Of a stretch of DNA of 64,000 nt, positions 11,901 through 22,830 are shown piece by piece. A program made the position numbers and the translations under genes. The DNA lies in contig VWZF01007012.1 of the NCBI GenBank assembly GCA_013396755.1, positions 270,202-334,201 of the forward strand. Direction: 5' to 3'. The notes beneath the pieces are model-generated. The model ran no database searches, was not told where the DNA came from, and saw only the letters and a program-made list of their open reading frames with translations. Numbering within the stretch: the first letter of the stretch is position 1; every line of letters begins with the position of its first letter. This stretch comes from Sclerurus mexicanus. Lineage: Eukaryota; Chordata; Aves; Passeriformes; Furnariidae.

Positions 11901-14900
11901 CACTTTTCTATTTTGGTTTGGGGTGGGGTTTTGGTTTTTTTCTTTTTNCACATACCCAAGAGTATCACATGACAGCCCATTCTAAGTGGCTAAGGGAGGA
12001 AAAAGTGTTTAGATTAATTAATTCTACCAGTAAGATAGTATAAATGCCTCTGACATGTATAAACATGACCTACTGCTATACTGGTTGATTTTGCAAGAGG
12101 AGACATTCTCAGCCGAAACATCCATTGCTTTTGCAAAATTTTTGGTTTTGAGACAAAGCCCTAACTTATTTCAGCAATTCCCATTTAACTTCTGCAGCTC
12201 CTCTGCAGGGCAGGGAAAACCTCTGCCCTGAGGCAAGCCATCACTGGAGTCACTGGTGGGAACTCAGCTGTGACCCATTTGATTCCTGCTGGGGATCACG
12301 GGACCCTGCGGTCAACTGGAAGGGTAAAAACCCTGCTGAGGATCCACCCTGATCCCCAAAGGGACTTCATTTCCCCTCTGCTCTCAAAGGAGCTGGAAAC
12401 AGACCCAACACTGGCCTCCAAAAGCAGAAGCAGGTCCTGCATCACCTCCTGATCCCATATAGACTTTCTCCTGGCTCTCCATCAGCAGGGAGCAGATGAC
12501 AGGCTTTTCCCAAGGATATTCATGTGACTGCAGAGGCAAGAGCATTAGGACAAACACAGAGGGCCACCCAGTAGCTCCTTGGAGGGCTGATGACTCCCTG
12601 GGCACACCCAGGAGATGCCACTGGGCAGACCCCTCTGGGGGACTCCTGCCTGGCACTGCTTCCGAGGAAACCACAACCATTGCACCACTAAAACATCAGC
12701 CCGAAAACAGAAACAACCTCCACAGTAGAAACCTCCTCAGACATACCCCAGGGCACAGATGAGGCTACCCTGTAAACAGGTTGCGTTTTCCCATTTTGGG
12801 GCATTTTTGAGAGGCACAGAAATGCACACCCAGCTGATGACGTGCCCAGCACAGACACATCCCGGGATGCAGCCACCAGCAGAGCCACGTGGGCTGCTGC
12901 AAGCCTGCCGTGCTGATCCCCTAACTGGATTAGGGCTGTAACATGGAGGGCCAATTTTCACCCAGCAACAGGCTACCCTCATGTATTTCAACCTGTTCTG
13001 AACATCTCCTGAACCAGGAAGGCTGTCTGATATGACCTACAAGGAAACTGGGCTGCTCCAAAGCCCACAGGACATTGGTATAGCATGGGTATAGAGCTTT
13101 GAATGTAATAAAGCAGAGAAAAGGCAGAGAAACACAGTGCCAGTACTTTGGGCTGTGGCAAAGAGCAGTGGTCTGGGTCTGCCAGCATTTCAGACTAGGA
13201 AATGCCTGTAAGGCCCACCCTGGAAGCTGTGGGATATCTGAGGATAAAAGCAGCCCCACCTGCACCCAGCTCTTTGGGCCACAGGGTGAAGATGGACCTG
13301 GTGCCCACAGGTGACAGGAGCACCCAGTTCCTGCAGCATGAGGCAGCTTCACCTCTGCAGGAGCACCACCCTGCTCTCCACCCTACCTGCTTTGTCAGCT
13401 TGTTTCACTGTTTAGTGTTGAAATTCAAGACCAAGGAACAAATGGAAGCAGGGTTCACCTTGCCAGGTAGCTCAGCTTATCCTGGGCCCTTGGGTCACAA
13501 TGCCCTTTGATTTTCCCTTGTGGGGAACGAGCAGAAGCCAGCTCCATCCTATGGAAAGATGTGGCCCTGTCAAGCGGAGGTGAGAGAAATCTGAACCAGC
13601 CACAGCAGCTAAGATAGAAACCTCACCAGGATGTGATATCTGCCCAGGACAGGCCAACATCATTATGTGCCAAGATCACCCTGAGGAGACCAGAAGATAA
13701 GGGGATGGGTGGGTTCAAGGCTTCCCTGGCCAAGTGCACCCACCACCTTCACCACACTAGGGAATTACTGAACCTGCTGCTACTTGCAAGATTGGAGCCA
13801 CCTTCCCATCAGTTGATTGGGACAGTAAGAGGTGGCTCAGTGCCTAGAGACCTCCACCATGCTTGTCAGGGAACCCTCCTGGTGCCTGCACACCAGGGGA
13901 CTCCAGCCCAAGTACATGTCAGTCCCTCCCTGCCCCAGTTTTCACAAAGGGAAACCCAGAGATGAGAGCAGCATGTGAGCCAGGCATGCTTCATCTTGTC
14001 CCAGTGGGTCTCCATGCCATGCTGGGGCAAGTCCCAGTACAGGTCAGTCTGACTTCCATCAGTAAGAAGGTGGGAACACATTCCTCTTTTGTTGCTCCTT
14101 AAATAAACACATCCCTGTCCATGTAACAGACCCATTGACACAGTAATGCAGCTCTGGCTCCCTGTTTGCCAAGGTCACTGCCCTCCTTGTAAACAGGACA
14201 CACCAGCAGAGACAAGATTTGCACCCAGATTCACCCCAGTCTGGCACAATATGCTCCTCCTAAAGGTTTTTAGCACCATCTCAGAAGGCACAGCTCACCT
14301 GCAGATCAAAACCTCCACAGGAATAGCACTGCTGTGTCCAAGCTGTGGCTGGAACATAACCCCAGTGCCCTGCTCTGACCTTCCTTTCCTCTTTCACAGG
14401 GCTGGAATAGCTCTTCTGGGTCTGGCCATGAGCACCCTGAGTCCACAACACAGCCTATTGCACTGGGACCTGCTGGGGAGGAGTGGAGGGAAGCGTGCAA
14501 GGCCCCTTCCAGAACATGTCCAGAACACATTGCCCATCCAGAACACGTTCTCCCCCACACCCCTTCCTGCAGCACTTCTCTTGAGGGAATTCCACCCAGA
14601 GCAGGATGCCCCGCTCCAGCAAGGGGTCATTGAGCAGGGCAATACAGATGCAGCTCCCAGGCTGAGCACAAGCCCAGCTGTGGCCGGTTAACACATGGCT
14701 CTATTCAAGTCCACTTTTTGAATGAAGACCAAGAGACACACGGGCTGACACCTCTGATTTTATCTCTGCAAGGCAGGGCCTGGGGAGCCAAGGGTTTGTG
14801 CAGTTTTACACGTACGCAAAGCTTCTCAGCCCCACACCCACAGATCTTCCCCCCATTATCCAGAGCTGTGTTGGGAGAAGGTCTTCATCCTTGTAGGCAA

Positions 14901-16739
14901 CTCACAGCCACATCCAGAGAAGGTGCTGGGTCAGGTGTCACACTACCTTCCATGGCCAAGTACTCCCTAAAAGCTGCAATCACTGGGCAGAATAACAAGG
15001 ATCCCAAAGGAAACCTCTGACCAGGGTGCTGTCTGCACACCTGGCAGCTGTGATGAGCAGAAACAAGCTTCTCCAATCCAAGGAGACTCTGCATGCCTGG
15101 GCTTCAGCAGCACATGTTGCACTGCGGGGAGCTGAGCTGTTCTCCAGCCCCCAGCATAAGCAGGTGATTAGATTATCAGCACACAGCCAGACATTACCAC
15201 CAGGGCCACAAAAGGACAGAGAGGAGCTGAGGACAGCCTTTCTCAGAAGGGCTGTGGTGCCACAGGTCAGCACCACGCGTCCCATCTTCATTGCAATGGC
15301 AAAAAGGAAACAAAAGGAAAAAATGCTTTTGCCAGATCTGATCTTCTTAGAGATAATTTGGATGGGGCTGAGGAGCAGGAAACAGAAATAATCAGCATAA
15401 TATTGCCCCCCTCAGACTCTTTGTAATATCACAGCTTCAGCCCATGCTGCTGTCTCTGCAGGAAAAGCCCAGATCTCCCCAGTCCACAGCATGGCTCTCC
15501 TGCCCAGCGCCCAGCAGAATTTGGTAGCTTCCCAATGTCACTTCTAACCTCCCCACAGGGTGGCCAGGCCACACCTTCTGGAGCCTTTGGGTCGTGGGTT
15601 TTCCCCCAAGTATCCAGAGGAGCAGCTTTGTGCTTCCTCAGGGGTTTTAGCTGAGCTGTCAGCCCTTCATCACACAGTCATTTTGGGTGGGACTGGGGGA
15701 AGAGGAGTGGGAGCAGGGCTGCTCAGCTGCTGCAGGGATGCAGTAGATCTGTGGGACCCCTCAGCACTGGGGGAAGGAGGGAATTCCATGCACCCAAACC
15801 CCCACCACACCAGGGATTTAACGCTGGGTTGTTCCACTGGTATAGGCTCAGACCAAGCCATTCTGCTCAGACTGAGGCACAGCACTACCAGAGCTGAAGG
15901 GAGTCCCTGGTCTTGTCAGCAGGAGCAGTGGCCCAGAGGTCATTGTTGTTTCATACCTTCATCTCCACCCCAGTCCAGGCCAGACCTTTGTATCTGTGCC
16001 CAAACCCTGGCACTGGGCCAGAAAAGGGAGCAGCACAGACCCAGAGGCAGCAGCCAGGTCCAACCATGAGTGCAGATCATAAGGCAACATCACAGAGCTG
16101 AGACGAGTCCCAGGTCAAGCCAGGAAGTCAGTCTGACCATCAGGGCTAGGATCAGATCCAGGAGCACCAGCAGGTCTATAGCAATGGGGCAGGGCTGACA
16201 CCAAGCCAGAATGACAGTCAGCAGGTGAAGTTCAGGACCAAAGGACCCATAGCCATGCACCACTGTGGCTGCACTGGAGACAGCACTCTCCAGCATACGC
16301 TGGCTGTTGTCCCAGCAAAGGTGACCTTAAGCCCCAGGGCAGACTGGTCATGGGCCCCTGCTCCAGCAAAAAATGTTTGAAGAGAAACTGATCTTCACTG
16401 TGTGGAGCTGGAAATTTCTGGAGCATCTGGAGATGCTTTAATTTATCTAATCCAGGGCCCTGACCCAATTAATATTCTATAGGATCTCCTGGAGCTCTTG
16501 TTTTGTTCAGTTCTTGGCTTCAAGGGCTGCAGAAGAAATTGAAAACAGATTATTGGGAATAAAACAGCTTCAATTTTTAGGCAGCTGTGTCTAGTGAGTT
16601 TGGCTTCATTTCCAGCCATTCCCCAGGCATAATGCAAGGCTGGCTGCAAAGAGTTTTGACACAGTGGCAACAGAAAAGCTTTGCTTAAAAGCAGAAGGTG
16701 AACATCCAGAAGCAGTGCGGAGCAGAGACAGAACGGGCT
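8966..16739. other. Intergenic, ADA to orphan CpG island
   Basis: No gene was recognised in this stretch. It contains one CR1 fragment (listed separately) and a single undetermined base at 11,948 beside a T-rich run. The open frames reach at most 181 codons (14,146-14,691, plus), with no recognisable domain, no convincing exon borders and compositions expected by chance at this GC content. Confidence 0.55.
9366..9540 (-). mobile_element. CR1 LINE 3' fragment
   Basis: ACAGAATCACAGAATGGTTG, then GGAAGGAACCTCTGG, AGTCCAGTCCCCTTGC, and TTTGGTTTTGAATATCTC match the antisense of the CR1 3' end, including the remnant of the terminal ATTCTGTG-type octamer repeat at the left. The CR1 sense strand is minus. 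It is 5'-truncated, which is usual for CR1. Confidence 0.9.
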
Positions 16740-17310
16740 GTGCCCGCGGGTCCCACTCACACCTCCAGCACCCGCAGGCTCCGTGTTGGGACAAACCCGT
16801 GTGTGCGCCCAGGGAAGGGACACGGGGAAGCAGATGGGGCACAGGGCAAGGGGTGGCGGGGGACAGGGCAGGGGGTGCGAGGGGACAGTCGGGGAGCCTG
16901 GGACAAGGCGAGAAGCCCCGCAACGCCCGGCGAGACCGAGAACAGCGGCCACGAGAGGGAGGCAGAGCCCGTGCTGTGCCGCGGGGCGGGGGCTGCGGGG
17001 TCGCGGTGTGGGATCGGGATGTGGGATCTGGGCTGAGGGGTCGGGGCTGCGGGTCGGGATATAGGATCGGGGTGTGGGATCGGGGTGTGGGATCGGGGCT
17101 GCGGGATAGGGGCACCGCCACCACCTGCTTCGCCCCAGCCCCCCGGTCCCCCGGCAATGCGGGTCGGTGCGGAGCGATGCTGCAGGATGGGTCCCAGTTC
17201 AGAAGAGCAGCGCAAGTGCTGCGGGAGCTTCAACCCCTGCCGGTGGTCCCCGAACGAGATCATTGCCCTCCGCCGCGAAGATCTTCGGCTCATCTGCTCA
17301 GCATGGCTAG
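16740..17310. promoter_or_regulatory. Orphan CpG island with candidate first exon
   Basis: A CpG-dense block about 8 kb from the ADA promoter and 12 kb from CCN5. It looks like a promoter, but no known gene is expected here. On the plus strand a frame from an ATG at 17,157 runs 51 codons (it contains SFNPCRWSPNEIIALRREDL) to a plausible donor, TAG followed by GTGAAG at 17,311. I recognise no protein family. It could be the first exon of a bird-specific gene or of a long non-coding RNA, an enhancer with CpG-island character, or simply GC-rich repeat DNA. The core is occupied by a G-rich tandem array, listed separately. Confidence 0.4.
17002..17110 (+). repeat. G-rich minisatellite, unit about 15 bp
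   Basis: Imperfect tandem copies of GGATCGGGGTGTGGG occur here, with variants GGGCTGCGGG and GGGATATAGGATCGG. The plus strand has more than ten runs of three or more G at short spacing, which is the pattern that forms G-quadruplexes. Unit length drifts by one or two bases between copies. Confidence 0.85.
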
Positions 17311-20300
17311 GTGAAGAGGCTGAGCACACGAAAACACAGGTTATGGCTGAAGTTCTCTCCAAGGGCTGTTTTCTCCTCCTCGGATGCCAAGGCTTTGTCC
17401 TATTCCCTGTTCACACCGAAGGCATGGGTTGTGGATGGGACATCTTGCAGGCCAGCAGCAGGACCAGGGAGAGGGGAACACCTGGGAAGTCCCTGCAGTT
17501 CAGCTCTCATCTGTAAATCCAGGGCAATTACCCCACTGTACATTAGAGGGATTTTCAGACACAAGGCATTAAGCAGGGCACGAGCTCACTGTGGGCTGTT
17601 AGTCCCCATGGCTGTATGTCCACCCTCTGTCAATGGCTCTGGCTCAGCCCCAGTTAGTACCATGACAGGTTACGCCAGGTGGGGTCAAGATCTCATTCCC
17701 ACCTTAAATTTGGTGCCCAAATGGTCCCCAAAAGCACAGTGAGGAAGCCCCCAGTGAAGGCCATCATTGTCACACGCTGCAAATCAATGGTCTCTTTGGA
17801 TATTGCTGATACACCATTGCTGAAAGACCTGAACACTCACTGACAGCAAAGAGATTGGAAAGACCAGACACCTGGCAGGTAAGAGGCAACTGAAAAGGTG
17901 CAAAAATGTGGGCTACCAGGGGCCAGGGCTATGCCAGGGCCAGAAAAGCATTTAGAGGGGGAGAAGGAAACATGGGGAGGCTTCTTGTGAAGACATTCTT
18001 AAAATCACATTGTGCCAAGTTCAAGTGTGGACTTTTCAGTGATGCACAAGAAAATTGATTCTGTGATGCAAAAGTGGCCCAGACAGTGACTCATGATAGT
18101 CCCATGACATTTAAACACCTAATTTCTAGCTAACTAAGAACAACCTGAGGTCAACCCATAAAGTTGTCACCCTCTGAAAAAACACTCCTTGCAAAAATCA
18201 TCCTTTTGAGGGATGCTGCACAAAGGGTGGTGCCTGGGACATAGTGGAGCCGATCGCCTGGCACTGCTGGCATGCTCCATGTGGCCAGGACAGTGCCAGG
18301 AACACTCCCAGCCAGAGCTTGGCTGCCTTGTGGCTTTCCAAGACAGACCAAAAACCCAGGGCTGCCCGCCCGCCCCGTTCACCAGCTCAAGAAAGGAACT
18401 GGGGAGGGCAGAGGAATGCAAACCAGGCCAGAGAACTCATTCATCCTCCTGCTCCCAGCTTCGGAGCATTCCAGGCAGTCTTACTACAACGCAGCATTTT
18501 GTGTGCTGCAATCCATCCGTACACACGCCTGCCTCTCATCCTCTGCCAGGGCTTACTCTCCTGAGGCACCTCGAGCTGAGTCTGTAATAAATCAGGCAGC
18601 AGCCTCCATCCAAGACACGCACACCCTGGCTTGCTCTGCTGAAAAATGAGCACAGAGCTTTTCATCTGAACACCTGCAGCAGGCAGGCAGCTGTGCTGAC
18701 CCAGGGCGCGGCATCGCCACCCGAACTAAAGGCACGATGCTTGTTCAGACACTCTCTCCCTGGCCAGTCTGCTGTCCTCCAGCATTTTTCTTTTCCCCAC
18801 ACAGGGCTGGGATCTGGCTTCCACATCTCATCCCTCAGACTCTGGGAGCCCTGGTTCTGGCTTAGAGCTGCCAAAGTGAGTTTGAATTCATCAGCCTCTG
18901 AATTCAGTGATGGTCATTGCTCTGTAATAAGCTGGAGAGAGACTGGCAGCAAAATCCTCTCAATGCATCAAAAGAGCCTGGGAGGGAGATCTGGGAATAG
19001 GTATATGCAGTTTGAGCTGAAGGAATGTGCCACAGGCATCTGGAGAAGCATCTCCAGAAGGATACGTGGGAACGGGGAGATTTTGCCCAGGGCTTCTTCT
19101 GGCAGATCCAGCCTGGGGCATGATCACAACTCTGTCAGCCACAGGAGGAAGAGCAGCAGTGCTGCTTGGAGCCCACTCACTTCACTGATCCACTTGAGAA
19201 AGTCAGGAGAGTGACCAGAGCCAGGACACAGGGTGCCACAGGAAGGTGGCCACACTCCCAGCCAGACTGGCCAGTTCCACAGCACTGGGGTCAGTGTGTG
19301 GTCCCACTGCAGCCAGAGGGAGCCTGTGGGGACAGTGACTAGAGGTGGGGAGTGCAAAACCTCGAGCTCCCCACACTACACAGAGGAGCATGGCCCCTTT
19401 TGGGGAAACTGGAGCCAAGGCCAAACCCATCTGGCTCTGCTGTACACACTGCTGAGATCTTTCTTAGGTTTATTTTCATGCAGATCCCCAGAATGCAGAG
19501 ACAGGCAGGAAAGTGAGAGCTGAAAGCAAACAGGGAAAAGGCAGCTTCTCTTGATTTCTATTTTTAACACTGCAAGCAACATTACTGTCATTATATTTAG
19601 AAAAAAAAATATTCAGAGCGTTTCCTGCCTCCCCTTTCAATACCTTCAGCTATTTCCTTTCAGATGTTTCCAGGGGCCAGGGCTCAGAGGCAGGAGAAGC
19701 AAGGCTGGGCTCTCACCCTGCAGACAAGTCCTGGGAGAGGAAAGTTGGCTGGAAGCAGGTGCCTATGGTCCTCTGTGGGGACAGGGAGGACAATCGGGCT
19801 ATGGAGAACATGGCCAGGTCTAAGCAGAAGCTGCCTGACACTATGGGACCTTCAAGCTGCCTTTCCATGACTTATAGCACCTTTGGTGCCATCAAAGGAG
19901 GCACAAGGTGAGTGTAATGCAGGGGAAGCCACAGTTTGGGTTTAAGGAGAGAGGCTGCAGCAGCCAAGGCTGAAGACACAGCTCTGCCCTCCTGCAGGGA
20001 CCCTGGGCTGAGCAGAGCAGAGCCAAGCTGCTGGACCAGGGACTGTTCTGCAGCAGAAGTTGTTCCATGAGTCTCTTCAATGCCCAGCACCACCTGTGGT
20101 GGGGATCACACATGGAACTGGTGAACTGTGGCAGCAGCAAAGTCGAGATTGCATGTATAGTGTGGCTGGTGTCTCTTGGAGTCAGAGTCTCTGCACTTGT
20201 CCCTTCTCCACTCACACATGTCGGCCTGGCTTGGCTTTGCCTGAGTAGCTCAGCACATCTTCCCTTTGCTCTGACAGCTTTCTGCTCATTGCCTTGTGCT

Positions 20301-22049
20301 CAAGGACTGTGGTTTGCAAAGTGTTTGTGTTTAATTCCCATACAGATGATCCAGAGCATGATTTCTGGGTGGCAGGCCAGTGGAGTGGCCTCGCCTGCGC
20401 AGGCGGTAGACCACAGCTCAGCAGGACCACTGGATGCAAAGGAAAGTGGGGCTTGAATGCGGTCAGCTTCTGGCAGTGGAGAGTGCAGCCAAATGCCAGG
20501 GAAACGGCTCTCCTAACCCCAACCACGCTGTGCTAGATGTGGTTTCCAGCAAAACTGCAGCCCAGGATTTCTCCATGCGGCCCGGGGAGCTCCCTGCCCC
20601 AGGAAGGAGATGGAGATAATGTTGGAAAAGCAGCATAGACAGCATGCACAGCAGCCAAATCATCTCAAAACATCCCCTGCAGCCTGCGCTGGTAGGGCAG
20701 GTGGAGGAGCAGCCTGGCTGCCCCATACACACACTGCTCTTCACACACCAGTTGCTGTCCTGGCAGTACCAGTAAGAGATGTTGGTCTCGACTGGACTCA
20801 GACAGAGCAGGGAGAGCCACTGACTGTCCTGGCAGGGATTCCAGGATGCATTTCCCTTCCTGGGGTTTGGTCTGTGAGAGGAGCTGCCTTGTAAGATGCT
20901 CCTCTGGGGCTTTGGCTGAGTCCAAACTGGAGAGAGAAGCCTGGCCAGGAGCAGCTCCTGAGATAAGCTGAGCCACAGCCAGGCTGCCATCAGCAGCCCT
21001 GGTGATGAGGTGCAGACAGTCCCGTGGATCAAGCACTCCCTTTCTCTATTTCCCTGCCCAAAGCCCTGCAGTGGGTGGAAACACACCCCCAAAGGGTCTT
21101 GATTTGAAACTACATGAAGGATGCCTTGCAATTCCCAGTACAGCCCAGCCCAGCCCAGTTCCCAGCTGAGGCAGTGCCACTGCAGCTCCACCATAAGCCA
21201 CCAGTGGCTTTTCCCAGCCTGGAGGCAATGGCTGCAGATGGGAGTCTTGCTCTGGTGACCCCCAGCAGAAGCTCCTGATATTTTTCACCTGGGAATGCAG
21301 GGATCTGGGCTGCTTTTATCCAGCTCTAAGGTGTCTCTGCAGATGGCCCAGGAGGTTTGTGGCCAGCTTGGTGGGGCAGCAATGTTCTGTGAGGCTCAGT
21401 GGGCTCCTTTTGCTCTGAATTGTACAAGCTCTCAAAAGGAGATCACAAGTGGGCTCCTTGAAGGAGCCATTCCTGCTGCTGTGGTCAGAGCAAGGGAGGT
21501 GCTAATCTCTGTGCCAGAAACAGAACTGGACTGGCTATGCAAGTGGAAAAGGCAATCCACAGTGACAGGGACCAGCCTGGAAGGGACAGATGCTAATCCA
21601 GAGCCTGACACATTCCAGTGAGTCACGAGTCACAGACAGGCTTTTCTTGCCTTTTTTTCTTTTCCCCTCTTTTCAAGAAAACCATCAATAATATAGTCAG
21701 AAAACAAAAGCTTCCAGAACAGTCTCCCTTCCCATGGCTGGGAGAGCTGTAGGTGCAGGGACCCCACAGAGGCAGGGCTTGCATGGCTGAAAGCCAGCAG
21801 AGTCCAGTTCAATAAGAATCAGGGAGTTTTCCTGCAATTGTTAATTAGGTGTGTTGTGGGAATGATGTAAAAAATGAGACATCCTTCTTCCCTTTGGTCA
21901 CCAAGTCAGGGAAACCACCAGTTCATGGGAGATCCCATGCCCAGGACACTTTCTCCCTGGCCTCTGCTTGCTTTCTGAGGGGGAAAATTTCTACTGTCTC
22001 CATATGGCCACAGGCACCAGCTTCATGGGGACTTGCTGCAGGGGATCTT

Positions 22050-22182
22050 AGAATCACAGAATGGTTTGTGTTGGAAGGGACCTTAAAGACCATCTAGTTC
22101 CAAATCCCTTGCCACAGGCAGGGACACCTTCCACCAGAAAGTTTTTCAAAGCCCCATCCAGCCTGGCCTTGGTCTCCAGGGA
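22050..22182 (-). mobile_element. CR1 LINE 3' fragment
   Basis: AGAATCACAGAATGGTTTGT, GTTGGAAGGGACCTTAAAGA, CCATCTAGTTCCAAATCCC and CATCCAGCCTGGCCTTGG form a well-preserved antisense CR1 3' end. It is the least diverged CR1 copy in the window, so probably the youngest. The sense strand is minus. Confidence 0.95.
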
Positions 22183-22689
22183 TCACTCAGCCTTCCTTCC
22201 TCCTGATCTGCTTCTGTGGGTGCAGTTTCCTAAGACACAGCCATGCCCTTCTGTGCAGATTGACACCACACTTGACAGAGCTCGGGCTCAGACAGTATGA
22301 GGTCTGAGGACACTGTTCCCTCCAACTCTGTCCCTGTGCTCCTGCAGTTCTCCACTGCCCCCTCAGTGCCCACACAGAGCCCCTGCCTGGGCTGCACTGG
22401 GTGCCAGCCCACTGAAACCTCCCCACGCTGTTGGGGCCAGCATAAGCCTGTAAAGGGCCAGTCTTGTATCTTGCTTTGTGGTCGGAGCACAGAAGAAGCT
22501 CAGCCAAGCAGACTGATTGCTTTTAATTAGACTCAGGACTCACACGAGGCAGCCCCCTTCCTGGTCCTTGGCGGGAAGTTGTCATTTGGGGGTCACCAGT
22601 TTGCCACTAGAAGTCACCTCTCTCCCACCCCCCATGGCACCAGGTCGCCCTGTCCCTGGGCAGCCCAGCAGCTGGGGAGAGCATGCCCA

Positions 22690-22830
22690 GCCAAACACCT
22701 TTTACGAATCATTCTGCATAGTTCACATTCTCGGCCGGTTTATGAGCATTTTAGCTCCTCATATTGATCAGGGCTGGAGCCGAAGTAATTACGTTCATCA
22801 GAAATAATTTCCCCTGATTTTGAGTCATAT
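22690..22830. promoter_or_regulatory. AT-rich non-repeat element, possible conserved enhancer
   Basis: This block differs from its GC-richer surroundings. It contains AAGTAATTACG (homeobox-type), ATATTGATCA, GAAATAATTTCC and a canonical AP-1 site TGAGTCA at 22,821-22,827. It does not resemble CR1 or simple repeat. Such composition is typical of conserved non-coding elements, but conservation has not been tested. Confidence 0.25.
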
